From assembly GCA_963169355.1 (NCBI GenBank), contig CAUJCR010000012.1, forward strand, positions 62,001-126,000: a DNA stretch of 64,000 bases. Direction: 5' to 3'. This stretch comes from Bacteroidota bacterium. GTDB taxonomy: Bacteria > Bacteroidota > Bacteroidia > B-17B0 > Aurantibacillaceae. The notes beneath the pieces are model-generated. The model ran no database searches, was not told the origin of the DNA, and worked only from the letters and a program-made list of their open reading frames with translations. The first letter of the stretch is position 1; the number at the start of each line of letters is the position of its first letter. A program made the position numbers and the translations under genes. Positions 1 through 9,436 of the stretch are shown here, in pieces.

Positions 1-1
1 T

Positions 2-2734
2 ATAAACCAATACGGTTGTCAAAGTGCACCAAGTTGTTATTATCTTCCTAATTGCTGCCCTACTGGCACCAATGTGATTAAATACGCTAACACAACCTAT
101 TCTACCTCTACTGTTTTAAACTCGGCATCGGGTACAAATAGCATTGCGCTTGGTGGAACCATTACTGTAAACTCGGGTGGTACATTATCCATTATTTCTA
201 AAAATGTATTGATGGAGCCTAATACCAAAATTATTTTAAATGGTACAGGACGAATTAATTTATTAAATAGTTATGTGCAAGGTTGTAATTATATGTGGGA
301 TGGTATTTATGCCAACACAACTAATACCGTAAATATTAGTAATAGCCGAGTAGAGGATGCCAAGCGAGTTGTTGTAGATTCATTAGGCACCGCTAGTTTA
401 AATATTATAAACAATTACCTCAATAAAAATTACATTGGTATTATTATAAAAGCCGCCAAATCATCCAGCTCTAGTGTTGTTATAAAAAACAATTTCTTTT
501 CTTGTAGCTCAATTCCTACTACAGGCTCGGTACCATATAAACCAATTATTACTAACTTAACTAATGCAGCTAGCCTTGGCGCATATAGTAGCACTACTTT
601 AAAAGCACCTTATAGTACACTACATTCAAATTGTGGTATATTTGCTATAACAGCATCACACACAGGGAAAGCAAACTCTGCTATTACTATAGGCGGAAAT
701 ACAGGGCAAGAAAACGTGTTTGATAAAATGCAAATAGGTATTTGGTCTTACGACTCAAAAACAAAAATTCAAAACAACGTTATTCAAAATATAAAAAGTA
801 GCATTGCGCCGTATGGTGGCGTAAACGCAGGCATTGTACTTTTGGGGCCTATATTTGGCACGGGTAATGGTAGTTATATGGAAGTAGGTGGAAGCTCTAC
901 GGCATATAAAAATACGTTTATAAATAATGATAATGGTATTTATAATATTGAGGAATCAGCTTTGTTAACTACATACAATACCTTTAGTGTACAGGGTACT
1001 GGAATTTATGTAAATGCTAATAATAATGGCAAAACAATAAACATTCGTAACAATAATTTTTATCAAAACAACTTGGGAGTTAAGTGTTATGCCAATGTTA
1101 ATGTAACCACCAGTATAAAAGATAATAATTTTAACAATACAGCATCGGCAGTTGGTACTTATTCCGATAATTTTGCTATACACTGTACAGAAGCTACCTT
1201 AGCCACTAATCCAAGTGCATATCCAGCTTTTGATATTGATAATAATAATATTAGTGGCTACTATAATGGTATTTATACGTCACAAACCTTGCTTCCTGTT
1301 ATTTATGACAATGAAATACATTTACGACAAGATAACACCACCGACCATTGGCAAAGTGGTATTAATGCCGCTAATACCAATAGCGCAACTATTAATAATA
1401 ATATTATAGATATGACAAGCTACAACCAATGGGCGTATTGGCAATTAGGTATTAACTTATCTACTAATCAAGTGCCTAAGGTGCAGTGTAACAGCATTAA
1501 TAATCTTAACATGGCTATAACAGCCAGTGGTAGTAATTTAACACCAGCCAACAATGGCATTATAGGAAATTATATGCAAAATGCCAACTATGGAGTTTGG
1601 CTAGTAAACAATGGTGAAATAGGCGACCAAGCTGGCAACACAGGTAGCAATAGCTCGGATAACGCTTGGGCTAGCTCTTGTAATTACTACACCTTTGCTC
1701 AAAACAGTAGTAACCTAAATAGCCATATTTTTTATACCCGTAGCCTAGGCTCTGGTTATGATTTACCAAATGCTAAAGCAGAATATGATTTTAGCTCTGG
1801 ATGTGTAAAAATGTTTGGTAATAACAGTTCAGCGGCTTCATCAGGCTCATGTAATGTAAATGCTGCTACACCATCTAATACCAAATTGAGTGGTGCTGCC
1901 TCATTAGCAAAACTTATGCAAACAGCCGAAGATATTGCGGGCGATTACAACCAAGTAACTAATTTTAGCATGGCTGCGGCTAGTAACCTTACCGCTACGG
2001 ATGATATGAATAATAATGAGGTTAACCGCAATGCTATACTGCGTAAACAATTACTGAGCAATATCATGCTACAACAAATAGATGTAAAAGATAGCAAAGC
2101 GCTGAATACTTTTATGAGCAAGGTGGCAACAGAAAACACTGGTTTATTATTTGCTATTGATAGCCTTATACACCATGCCGAAAAAGATAGTACAAAAATA
2201 GCCATTGCTAAACAAGCAAATGCGGTAATTACGCCTAATAATAAAGTAGAACAAAGCCAACAGACCTTTAATGAATTATATCTTACTTATTTAGCTCAAA
2301 ACAAAACAGCAACAAATGCCGATGTGTTAGCCTTAGAAAACCTAGCTACGCAATGCCCAATGTATTATGGCGTTTCGGTGTATCAAGCGCGCGCATTATT
2401 ATTTAATTTAAAACAACACGCTTATATTAGCACATGCGAAATGGTAGCGCCTAATAATACCTCAAAACGTATGGCTAATCAGTTATTAGGTCTTAGTAGT
2501 ACAAATTTGAATGTGTATCCTAATCCAGCCAATACCATACTATTTGTTAATACACCAGATGACACCACTATTAATATAAAATTATATGATGTAATGGGGC
2601 ATTTAGTGCTTGATAAAGCGGTAACAAGTAACGAAAAAATAGACATACAAAATTTATCAAACGGTATATATATTTATAAACTATACCACAACGAGCAGGA
2701 ATTAAAAGTTGGAAAATTAATTATAACTCATTAA
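2..2734 (+). CDS. Secreted parallel beta-helix protein with T9SS type A sorting domain (5' partial)
   Basis: The reading frame is open from base 2 with no stop, so the true start lies before the window; the GTG at 74 is only an internal candidate. The visible protein is rich in Asn, Ser, Thr and Gly with recurring I-x-N-N-x-F/I rungs (about residues 90-520), typical of right-handed beta-helix repeats. A more helical region follows. The last 75 or so residues form a T9SS type A domain: NVYPNPANT, then KLYDVMGHLV, then LSNGIYIYKLY. The protein should cross the outer membrane through the type IX system and be anchored to or released at the surface. The substrate or partner is unknown; adhesin or glycan-binding roles are inference. 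Confidence 0.9.
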   Translation: MNQYGCQSAPSCYYLPNCCPTGTNVIKYANTTYSTSTVLNSASGTNSIALGGTITVNSGGTLSIISKNVLMEPNTKIILNGTGRINLLNSYVQGCNYMWDGIYANTTNTVNISNSRVEDAKRVVVDSLGTASLNIINNYLNKNYIGIIIKAAKSSSSSVVIKNNFFSCSSIPTTGSVPYKPIITNLTNAASLGAYSSTTLKAPYSTLHSNCGIFAITASHTGKANSAITIGGNTGQENVFDKMQIGIWSYDSKTKIQNNVIQNIKSSIAPYGGVNAGIVLLGPIFGTGNGSYMEVGGSSTAYKNTFINNDNGIYNIEESALLTTYNTFSVQGTGIYVNANNNGKTINIRNNNFYQNNLGVKCYANVNVTTSIKDNNFNNTASAVGTYSDNFAIHCTEATLATNPSAYPAFDIDNNNISGYYNGIYTSQTLLPVIYDNEIHLRQDNTTDHWQSGINAANTNSATINNNIIDMTSYNQWAYWQLGINLSTNQVPKVQCNSINNLNMAITASGSNLTPANNGIIGNYMQNANYGVWLVNNGEIGDQAGNTGSNSSDNAWASSCNYYTFAQNSSNLNSHIFYTRSLGSGYDLPNAKAEYDFSSGCVKMFGNNSSAASSGSCNVNAATPSNTKLSGAASLAKLMQTAEDIAGDYNQVTNFSMAAASNLTATDDMNNNEVNRNAILRKQLLSNIMLQQIDVKDSKALNTFMSKVATENTGLLFAIDSLIHHAEKDSTKIAIAKQANAVITPNNKVEQSQQTFNELYLTYLAQNKTATNADVLALENLATQCPMYYGVSVYQARALLFNLKQHAYISTCEMVAPNNTSKRMANQLLGLSSTNLNVYPNPANTILFVNTPDDTTINIKLYDVMGHLVLDKAVTSNEKIDIQNLSNGIYIYKLYHNEQELKVGKLIITH

Positions 2735-2740
2735 TTTTAT

Positions 2741-2775
2741 AAGGGAAAGCACATCGCTTTCCCTTTATTATTTTT
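2741..2775 (+). terminator. Intrinsic terminator after the beta-helix gene
   Basis: A perfect 10-bp stem (AAGGGAAAGC at 2741-2750 with GCTTTCCCTT at 2756-2765) closes a 5-nt loop and is followed by a T-rich tract. It lies 6 bases after the stop codon and ends just before the ATG at 2778, so the next gene is probably expressed largely by read-through or from a promoter inside the upstream gene. Confidence 0.85.
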
Positions 2776-2777
2776 CT

Positions 2778-4091
2778 ATGTTTAGGCGTCTCGCATATTT
2801 ATTTATCTATTTATTCTTTAATTCATCAAATTATGCTCAGGTTAATCTAGTTCCTAATCCGAGTTTTGAGGATTTAATAGGGAATAATTGCTTTACTCAA
2901 ATGCTTGTGACCACTCCCTCAACAGCAAACAACTATTTAAAGAATTGGTACGCTCCTGTTAATATAACTTCAGATTATTATAATATTTGTGCGAACCTTG
3001 ATCCAGGGAATCCTCCTCCTGGTCCAAGCACTATACCGCTTCATTGTTTCGGATATCAATATCCTAATACTGGAAATGCTTATGTTGGTATTTGTATTTA
3101 TGATAAAGTAATAACCACAGATACAGCTCACATGTATGTAGAATACGTTTCAGTAAAATTAAAAAAAACACTTATTAAAAACCGATGTTATTATGGTGAA
3201 TTTTATGCAAACCTAGCCGAAGTAAGTGGCTTAATATCAAATCAGCTTGGATTATATCTCACGCAAAATACATTTACAACAACTATTGGTAGTTTTACAA
3301 ATTCAATTCAACCACAAATACAATGGGACACTACACAATTTTTTACAGATACTTTAAACTGGGTAAAAATATCAGGCTACTTTTTAGCGCAGGGTGGAGA
3401 AGAGCATTTAACCATTGGTAATTTTAAAGATGGTGTGATTACTAGAAAAATCCAGTCGAATTTCACTTATACTACTCCTATAAATTGTGGCTCACATGGT
3501 ATATTTCTTAGTTCCTACGTTTACATCGACGACGTTGCTTTATATGAACTGCCAAGCCCACAGATACAAAACACAGCTATTACTATTTGTCCTCATTCGG
3601 ATAGTTTAGTGTTAGGAGATACTGCTCGTGTGCATAGCCGCTACCAATGGTATGCCAATGGCGTTGCCATTGATACCACCAGTTTTATAAAAGTAAAACC
3701 AAACCAAACTACCACCTACGTGTTGCAAACTACCCAGTGCGCCGTTACTACCCAAAGCATTGTAGTTACCTACAGCAGCAACTGCGAGCCGTTGCAAGTA
3801 GTAGAGCCAATCATTCCAAATGTGTTTACACCCAACGCTGATAGCATTAACGATGTGTGGCGCTTTAGTCTTGGTAAAGGCAACACCTTAAATGACATAG
3901 CCATTTTTAACCGTTGGGGTAATGTGATATACCAAAAAGAAAATACCTTAGCGCAAAGCATAGTGTGGTGGGATGGTAGAACCAACAGCGGCGAAGAAAC
4001 CAGCAGTGGTGTTTATTATTTTGTGTTGCGCTACACCGATGCTAATGGCGAGGAGCATCGTAAGAATGGTTATGTTACGTTGATGAGGTAA
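2778..4091 (+). CDS. Secreted protein with gliding-motility-associated (T9SS type B) C-terminal domain
   Basis: This 437-residue protein starts at ATG 2778 with a signal peptide (hydrophobic residues 6-18, then NYAQ). Residues 24-260 form a beta-rich module opening with VPNPSFEDL and containing GYQYPNTGNAY, a pattern shared with the protein encoded at 14336-15325. An Ig-like segment follows (DTARVHSRYQWYANG). The last 90 residues are the CHU_C type B sorting domain: IPNVFTPNADSINDVW, IFNRWGNVIYQ, WDGRTNSGEETSSGVYYFVL. Such proteins are T9SS cargo, often linked to gliding or adhesion. It is directly downstream of another T9SS cargo gene. The ligand is not predictable. Confidence 0.9.
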   Translation: MFRRLAYLFIYLFFNSSNYAQVNLVPNPSFEDLIGNNCFTQMLVTTPSTANNYLKNWYAPVNITSDYYNICANLDPGNPPPGPSTIPLHCFGYQYPNTGNAYVGICIYDKVITTDTAHMYVEYVSVKLKKTLIKNRCYYGEFYANLAEVSGLISNQLGLYLTQNTFTTTIGSFTNSIQPQIQWDTTQFFTDTLNWVKISGYFLAQGGEEHLTIGNFKDGVITRKIQSNFTYTTPINCGSHGIFLSSYVYIDDVALYELPSPQIQNTAITICPHSDSLVLGDTARVHSRYQWYANGVAIDTTSFIKVKPNQTTTYVLQTTQCAVTTQSIVVTYSSNCEPLQVVEPIIPNVFTPNADSINDVWRFSLGKGNTLNDIAIFNRWGNVIYQKENTLAQSIVWWDGRTNSGEETSSGVYYFVLRYTDANGEEHRKNGYVTLMR

Positions 4092-4092
4092 G

Positions 4093-4583
4093 TTTTTTAT
4101 AAAACTTTTTGTCTTGATACAAAAAGTTACAAAAAAATCAAGGCGCATAACCAGAATAGCATAGTGCGTAATCCAACACACAGGCTTTTGAGTGCGTGGA
4201 TTTTTATTTTTCGCAAATATAGCTGTGAGAAAATCGAAGGGCGGGCACGAGCGCTTCGTGGGATTTTAACCCGAAGTAGTTTGTAGGTTTCGTAGTGAAA
4301 GGTAAAATAAACAAAGGCATTGTGCAGCGCAGATTTAAGGACTGGAGAAATATTTATAATATTTTGAAGCCCGCAGAATCGAGCACGTACGATGACTGAA
4401 GTTTATTTTGACTTGTAATAGAAATCCTATAAACTACTTCGGGTTTATATCAGCGGTTTTGTTTGGCGAAGGAACGTGCGCTGAAAACAAAAATATCCTT
4501 CCGAAAAATAAAACGGTTTTGGATACTTTTGACGCCAAAAGTATCGTAAAAAGGTTTTTACTTTCTTTTCCTTGAAGCAAAAG
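4093..4583 (+). repeat. Dispersed composite repeat, copy A (interrupted by a MITE)
   Basis: This is one of three long copies (others at 5498-5881 and 14048-14310). It opens with hairpin H3 at 4103-4128 (stem AACTTTTTGT/ACAAAAAGTT, loop CTTGAT). A body follows, beginning CAGGCTTTTGAGTGCGTGGA and ending in a near-perfect palindrome H1 at 4522-4545 (GATACTTTTG...CAAAAGTATC). It finishes with a truncated H2 hairpin at 4562-4583, which directly abuts the stop codon of the ORF6N gene. Copy A differs from B and C by an extra block at 4268-4445. The copies share runs of dozens of identical bases, so spread was recent or has been homogenised. This repeat and the ORF6N gene account for all sequence between the genes here. 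Confidence 0.85.
4268..4445. mobile_element. 178-bp MITE-like element nested in repeat copy A
   Basis: The element starts AACCCGAAGTAGTTTGTAGG (4268-4287) and ends with the inverse of AACCCGAAGTAGTTTATAGG (4426-4445): 20-bp terminal inverted repeats with one mismatch. Copies B and C of the surrounding repeat lack it and read straight from GTGGGATTTT to ATCAGCGG, so the insertion is directly visible by comparison. It has no coding capacity. No clear target-site duplication is seen beyond T/A-rich flanks. A full-length transposase source is not in this window. Confidence 0.8.
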
Positions 4584-5099
4584 CTATCTCTCATTATAAC
4601 CTATTTTATTTCGCTTTTTTTGAGCTATTTCTTGTTTATCTTTTTGCAATAAGTAATTGATGGCTTCATACACATCATTAAACTGCTTATTGTAGGTGCT
4701 TTCAAGTTCTTTGAGTTTATCTGCAATTTCTTTATAGTTCAAGGCAAATTCTTTAAGGGAAATAAATGCTTCAACAATTGCAATGTTTACCTTGATTGCT
4801 TTATTACTTTTTAAAACACTAGCCAGCATAGTAACGCCATGTTCTGTAAAAGCATAAGGAGTAACGGTGGTGTTTCTTTTTGTTTGCACGGATGCGGTCG
4901 CAATTTTCGACCGCATATTTTCCCATTCTGTTATTGTAAGCCTAAACATAAATCGCTCTGGAAAACGCTCTATATTTCTCTTAACAGCCTCATTCAATCT
5001 TTTTGTTTGTACATCATAAAGTTCGGCTAAATCAAAGTCCAACATTATTTTTTGTCCTCTTATCTCATAAATCTTTGTTTGAATCACTTGTAAATGCAT
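4584..5099 (-). CDS. ORF6N domain-containing DNA-binding protein
   Basis: This 171-residue protein has the ORF6N signature near its N terminus: IYEIRGQKIMLDFDLAELYD, then TKRLNEAVKRNIERFPERFMF and YAFTEHGVTMLASVL (residues 12-115). A helical, probably coiled-coil tail (KEIADKLKELESTYNKQFN) follows. ORF6N is a phage-antirepressor-type DNA-binding domain, widespread as lone genes in Bacteroidota chromosomes; what this one binds is unknown. A TAATTTTG box (5130-5137, minus strand) is a plausible promoter -7 element. The gene is sandwiched between two H2-type repeat hairpins: its stop codon at 4584-4586 touches the hairpin ending at 4583, and another copy lies at 5199-5224. This suggests it was inserted into, or carried with, the repeat. 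Confidence 0.9.
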   Translation of the reverse strand: MHLQVIQTKIYEIRGQKIMLDFDLAELYDVQTKRLNEAVKRNIERFPERFMFRLTITEWENMRSKIATASVQTKRNTTVTPYAFTEHGVTMLASVLKSNKAIKVNIAIVEAFISLKEFALNYKEIADKLKELESTYNKQFNDVYEAINYLLQKDKQEIAQKKRNKIGYNER

Positions 5100-5195
5100 C
5101 TCTCTATAAATTAAATAGTTTCTCTAACACAAAATTAAATGAATTAAGTCTTGGTATTTGCTATGGATTGTAGCATTATCAAAATTTGGAGAAAA

Positions 5196-5291
5196 TACTT
5201 TCTTTTGTCTTGAAGCAAAAGAAACAAAAGTTAAAGTCTTTTATAAAACTTTTTGTCTTGATACAAAAAGTTACAAAAAAATCAAGGCGAA
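5196..5291 (+). repeat. Repeat fragment with hairpins H2 and H3
   Basis: Hairpin H2 (TTTCTTTTG...CAAAAGAAA, 5199-5224, loop containing CTTGA) is followed by H3 (AACTTTTTGT/ACAAAAAGTT, 5247-5272) and the tail TTACAAAAAAATCAAGGCG. The H3 block is almost identical to that at 4097-4144 in copy A. No gene is visible in this stretch; the reading frames here lie across repeat sequence. Confidence 0.75.
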
Positions 5292-5292
5292 T

Positions 5293-5461
5293 AACCCAAA
5301 ATATGTACAAGATAATCTATTCCGCCTCAAAATTTCTTCAAAACAGAACGCTTCGCCACTTTTTCTTTTTCAATATAGTGCGTACTATGCTTCAATCGTA
5401 AAAGTGTCTATTTTATTGAACTTTCGTTGCTCATAACGATTTCTAACACATAATTTGGGTT
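5293..5461. mobile_element. MITE-like element, family 2, copy 1 (169 bp)
   Basis: The ends are imperfect inverted repeats: AACCCAAAATATGT at 5293-5306 and, inverted, AACCCAAATTATGT at 5448-5461. The interior carries CGCTTCGCCACTTTTTCTTT, a small hairpin (ATAGT/ACTAT, 5375-5388) and CGTAAAAGT...CTATTTTATTGAACTT. The same order of blocks, with diverged sequence, occurs at 42256-42421. It is non-coding. Family membership rests on these two copies only. Confidence 0.55.
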
Positions 5462-5497
5462 TATAAAATTTCACTAAAATCTGCATATCATCAATCC

Positions 5498-5881
5498 GAT
5501 TGTTCGAAGCGCTTCGCGAACAGCCCGAACAATCTACGCACATTCCAACGCTTTTGATAATATTTGATTTTAACGTGAAATTTTAAAATGCCATGGTGCT
5601 AACCGGAATAGCTTAATGTAAAAAAACATACAACAACCCCACCCACAGGCTTTTGAGTGCGTGGACTTTTATTTTTCGCAGATATAGCTGTGAGAAAATC
5701 GAAGGGCGGACACGAGCGCTTTGTGGGATTTTTGAATCAGCGGTTTTGTTTGGCGAAGGAAAGTGCGCAGAAAACAAAAATATCCTTCCGAAAAATAAAA
5801 CGGTTTTGGATACTTTTGGCGCCAAAAGTATCGTAAAAGAAATTTATCTTTTACTTTCTTTTGCCTTAAAGCAAAAGAAAC
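5498..5881 (+). repeat. Dispersed composite repeat, copy B
   Basis: The copy opens with a large hairpin (GATTGTTCG 5498-5506 with CGAACAATC 5526-5534, enclosing the palindrome CGAAGCGCTTCG). The block ATTTTAAAATGCCATGGTGC and the repeat body (5646 onward) follow. It ends with the perfect 24-bp palindrome H1 at 5809-5832 (GATACTTTTGGC and its inverse) and hairpin H2 at 5855-5880 (TTTCTTTTGC/GCAAAAGAAA). This copy lacks the MITE of copy A. A reading frame across the body (MSAWTFIFRRYS...) is shared with copy C, but only because the DNA is repeated. Confidence 0.85.
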
Positions 5882-5894
5882 AAAACAAATTCAA

Positions 5895-6635
5895 TTAATA
5901 AACAAAACTCTGCACCTCGGGGCTTGGCTGAAAGTTTTGATTTTTAGTATAAAAATTAATTAACGAGGCATTAAATTTTTTGACGTAGGTGCTAAACTTT
6001 TTTATAGCATAACCATTTTGAAAAAACGGAAAAGGATCGTGTAACTGAATGAAAAAACGGTTTTTTACTACAATGGCTACTTCTTTCGAGGCAGTACCAT
6101 TCTCTTTGGCTGTCATAGCTTTTGATAGTGGTACAAAACCTAAGGAAGAATTATACACGCTTCCCTGCTCGGCTATTAAATAAAATGAGGCGCTACAAAC
6201 TATACTTGGTGATTGCACTAAATTACTATCTAAAAAAATACCTGTTAATTTTTGTTGTTTAACCGAATCGGAATAGGTGGAATAAAAAAAGTAAACAGGA
6301 CAAAAATTAAATTCTTTTAAATAAGCTCTTACAATAGCTTTATTATTTAAAAATGTTTCGCGCTCTACCTGTGTGGCTAAATCCATATTACCAGCTTGCT
6401 TTAACCGTTGTATGGTATTTACATTTGTTTTTAAGCGCACTAATAAAGCGCCTTTTTTTAAAGCGTTAATTTGTGCTTTAGCAACTGGTCCCGATAATTT
6501 TGAGAAATGTAAATAAGAAGAATCGGTTTTGTAATTATCTATTTTCGGTGTTAAAGAATTGTTTTCTTGCGAAAAACAAGTCATACACATACTAAAAAAT
6601 AGTATAGTGTATAAACTATTTAATTTCTGAACCAT
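5895..6635 (-). CDS. Conserved hypothetical secreted protein
   Basis: I do not recognise a domain in this 246-residue protein. It begins with a signal peptide ([21 protein letters not shown], cleavage probable after CFSQ). The mature part contains [20 protein letters not shown], then a mixed alpha/beta region with [12 protein letters not shown] and [21 protein letters not shown]. Its first 20 bases overlap the end of metG on the same strand, so it is probably translated from the metG transcript. Location is probably periplasmic or outer-membrane facing. Function is unknown. Confidence 0.8.
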   Translation of the reverse strand: MVQKLNSLYTILFFSMCMTCFSQENNSLTPKIDNYKTDSSYLHFSKLSGPVAKAQINALKKGALLVRLKTNVNTIQRLKQAGNMDLATQVERETFLNNKAIVRAYLKEFNFCPVYFFYSTYSDSVKQQKLTGIFLDSNLVQSPSIVCSASFYLIAEQGSVYNSSLGFVPLSKAMTAKENGTASKEVAIVVKNRFFIQLHDPFPFFQNGYAIKKFSTYVKKFNASLINFYTKNQNFQPSPEVQSFVY

Positions 6636-8661
6636 TATTAAATCCAGTTTTAGTAGGGCTTATAAAACTTAACTCCCCTGCACTATTCGATGCCATTAAA
6701 ATCATACCCTGACTTTCAATACCCTTAATTTTACGAGGTGCTAAATTCACTAAAATACTTACTTGTTGCCCAATAATCGCTTCGGGTTTGTACCACTCGG
6801 CTATGCCGCTTACCACAGTGCGCACATCTATTCCTGTATCAATTTTTAGTTTTAATAGTTTATCTGTTTTAGGCACACGCTCGGCTTCTAAAATGGTTCC
6901 AGTACGAATATCCATTTTACTAAAATCATCAAAACTTGTTTCTGCTTTGGCTGGCGCAATACTTACTGTGGTAGCTAAGTTTAATTTTTTACTAGCCTCT
7001 AGTTTATCAATCTGCGCTTGTATCTCGGCGTCTTCTATTTTAGCAAACAATAATTCTTCTTTATTAATCTTATGTCCTGCTGCCATATTATTTGTTTGTT
7101 TAGCAGCATGCCATTTTAAGGCAGGCAGGTTGAGCATTGAAAATAATTTGCCCGATGTAAATGGAATAAATGGCTCGCAAACGATGGCTAAATTACAAGT
7201 AATTTGCAAAGCAATGTTCATAATGGTTTTTACACGTTGCTCATCAGTTTTAATTAATTTCCAAGGTTCAGTATCTGCCAGATATTTATTACCCAATCGG
7301 GCAAGGTTCATCATCTCAGATAGCGCCTCTCTAAATTTGAATTGTTCTAAGGCAGCAGCTATCTTATCAGGAAAAGTAGCCAACTGTTCAAGAATTAATA
7401 AATCGTCTTTAGTGTAAGTATCGGAGGCAGGAACAAGACCGTTATAATACTTATGTGTAAGCACTAAGGTACGATTTACAAAATTTCCTAAAATAGCTAC
7501 TAACTCACTATTGTTCTTAGTTTGAAAATCGGCCCAAGTAAAATCGTTGTCTTTAGTTTCAGGAGCGTTAGAACACAAGGTATAACGTAGCACATCTTGT
7601 TTGTCTTTAAAATCAATTAAATACTCATGCAACCACACTGCCCAATTTCGAGAGGTAGAAATTTTATCGCCCTCTAAATTTAAAAATTCATTAGCAGGCA
7701 CATTATCGGCTAAAATAAAATCGCCATGCTCCATCAACATCGCTGGAAAAATAATACAGTGAAACACAATATTATCTTTGCCAATAAAATGAATTAAACG
7801 GGTTTCTTTATCTTTCCAATATTTTTCCCAGTCGTTGGGTATTAACTCTTTTGTTGCCGATATATATCCAATTGGCGCATCAAACCACACATACAACACT
7901 TTACCTTCGGCATCTTTTACAGGCACTGGCACACCCCAATCTAAATCTCTCGTCATAGCACGAGGTTGTAATCCATCGCCACTATCCAACCAGCTTTTAC
8001 ATTGCCCAAACACATTGCTTTTCCAATCTTTATGCTCATCTAAGTAAGCCTGAATTTTTGGTTGCAATTTATCTAATGGCAAAAACCAATTTTTAGTTTT
8101 CTTTAAAATAGGCTTGCTACCACTTAATGTTGATTTTGGTTCAATTAATTCGGTGGCGCTTAAGGTGCTTCCACATTTTTCGCATTGGTCGCCATAAGCA
8201 CTAGGGTTAGCACATTTAGGGCAGGTTCCAGAAATATAACGGTCGGCTAAAAATTGTTTTGCTTCTTCATCATAATATTGTTCGGTAATTTCTTCGGTAA
8301 ACACGCCTTTATCATACAATACTTTAAAAAAATCGGAGGCAGTTTGATGATGTGTTTTACTTGAGGTGCGAGAATAAATATCAAAAGAAATACCAAATTC
8401 TTTAAACGCATCGCCCATTATTTTATGGTATTTATTTACCACATCTTGTGGTGTTACGCCTTCTTTTTTGGCTTTAATGGTAATGGGCACACCATGCTCA
8501 TCGCTACCACAAATAAATAAAATATCTTCTCCTTTGCTTCGTTTATATCTTACATAAATATCGGAGGGTAAATAACAGCCTGCTAAGTGCCCAATGTGTA
8601 CGGGACCATTAGCATACGGTAAGGCAGAAGTAACAAGAGTACGTTTATAATTAGTTGGCAT
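6616..8661 (-). CDS. metG: Methionyl-tRNA synthetase with C-terminal tRNA-binding domain
   Basis: The enzyme charges tRNA-Met with methionine in the cytoplasm. The ATG at 8661 ([20 protein letters not shown]) gives 681 residues, close to the E. coli enzyme; the frame extends 21 codons upstream but that stretch is unlike the family. HIGH is at residues 22-25, the Cys4 zinc knuckle CPKC...CEKC at 147-163, and the KMSKS-type loop is KISTS at 333-337. Residues from about 575 form the EMAPII/Trbp111-like tRNA-binding domain ([18 protein letters not shown]). The gene is divergent from the gene at 8741 and overlaps the following secreted-protein gene by 20 bases. Confidence 0.97.
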   Translation of the reverse strand: MPTNYKRTLVTSALPYANGPVHIGHLAGCYLPSDIYVRYKRSKGEDILFICGSDEHGVPITIKAKKEGVTPQDVVNKYHKIMGDAFKEFGISFDIYSRTSSKTHHQTASDFFKVLYDKGVFTEEITEQYYDEEAKQFLADRYISGTCPKCANPSAYGDQCEKCGSTLSATELIEPKSTLSGSKPILKKTKNWFLPLDKLQPKIQAYLDEHKDWKSNVFGQCKSWLDSGDGLQPRAMTRDLDWGVPVPVKDAEGKVLYVWFDAPIGYISATKELIPNDWEKYWKDKETRLIHFIGKDNIVFHCIIFPAMLMEHGDFILADNVPANEFLNLEGDKISTSRNWAVWLHEYLIDFKDKQDVLRYTLCSNAPETKDNDFTWADFQTKNNSELVAILGNFVNRTLVLTHKYYNGLVPASDTYTKDDLLILEQLATFPDKIAAALEQFKFREALSEMMNLARLGNKYLADTEPWKLIKTDEQRVKTIMNIALQITCNLAIVCEPFIPFTSGKLFSMLNLPALKWHAAKQTNNMAAGHKINKEELLFAKIEDAEIQAQIDKLEASKKLNLATTVSIAPAKAETSFDDFSKMDIRTGTILEAERVPKTDKLLKLKIDTGIDVRTVVSGIAEWYKPEAIIGQQVSILVNLAPRKIKGIESQGMILMASNSAGELSFISPTKTGFNNGSEIK

Positions 8662-8740
8662 AGCGTTGGTTATATGACTAAAATGCTGTAAAATTGTGTA
8701 AAGATAACATTTAACTTTATTCATTAAAAATCAAAAATTA

Positions 8741-9436
8741 ATGGCTTTAAACACAAAAGAAGTTTGGAAACCCATCCCTTCCATAAAATCTAACGGTATT
8801 AAACGATACGCTGTGTCATCTAAGGGTAGATTAGCCACTTACGAAAAGGATATAAAAGCACTTTATATCTTAAAAACACATCTAAATAGCGGATTACCTA
8901 TGGTAACCGTTCACTTGGGCAAATCTTCTAAAGCGCTTTTTTGCCATAAAGCGGTAGCACTTACTTTTTTAAAGAAACCAAGTGCCAAACATAATCGTGT
9001 TATTCATCTTGATTATGACAAAACAAATAACCACGTATCAAATTTAAAATGGGTAACCTTAGCACAGTACTACGAACATTTTAAACAAAATCCCAATGTA
9101 ATAAAAGCCAATGCCCGAAAAATTTATAAGGGAGAATCGGCTCGTAAGCTCAATGAAAAAAAGGTTATTCAACTAAAAAAAGAAATTTGGAATCCAAAAC
9201 GTAAACTTACCTTAAAAAAACTAGCCGATAAATACCAAATTGCTGAGATGAATTTGTATCGTATTAAAAAAGGCGAATTATGGTTTCATATTCATGTGGA
9301 GGGCGAACCCATTCATCCAAAATATAAAAAGCAACTACAAAACATTGAGTATCATCAGCGATTAGAAAAAAAACAACAATCGAAACCGTCTAAAAAAACG
9401 ATAAGCACAACCACTGCAAAACGAAAGAAGAAATGA
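8741..9436 (+). CDS. NUMOD4/HNH homing-endonuclease-like protein
   Basis: The 231-residue protein has the layout of phage HNH homing endonucleases. A NUMOD4-like N terminus (EVWKPIPSIKSNGIKRYAVS...GRLAT, residues 7-33) comes first. An HNH_3-like core (RVIHLDYDKTNNHVSNLKWV) follows near 85-105. A helix-turn-helix (ARKLNEKKVIQLKKEIW, LADKYQIAEMNLYRIKKG, about 134-178) and a Lys-rich tail close it. The usual HH of the catalytic motif reads IH, so activity may be altered. Its stop overlaps the start of the LD-carboxypeptidase gene by ATGA, indicating co-translation. This stable coupling argues for a domesticated protein rather than an active homing gene; that is inference. Confidence 0.75.
   Translation: MALNTKEVWKPIPSIKSNGIKRYAVSSKGRLATYEKDIKALYILKTHLNSGLPMVTVHLGKSSKALFCHKAVALTFLKKPSAKHNRVIHLDYDKTNNHVSNLKWVTLAQYYEHFKQNPNVIKANARKIYKGESARKLNEKKVIQLKKEIWNPKRKLTLKKLADKYQIAEMNLYRIKKGELWFHIHVEGEPIHPKYKKQLQNIEYHQRLEKKQQSKPSKKTISTTTAKRKKK

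Noticed and set aside
5653-5898. Reading frame MSAWTFIFRRYSCEKIEG... in repeat copy B, with a similar frame at 14122-14304
   Set aside because: It is conserved only because the underlying DNA is a non-coding repeat. Copy A carries the MITE in the middle and copy C shifts frame within it.
6788-7417. 209-codon frame on the plus strand
   Set aside because: It is the antisense shadow of metG.
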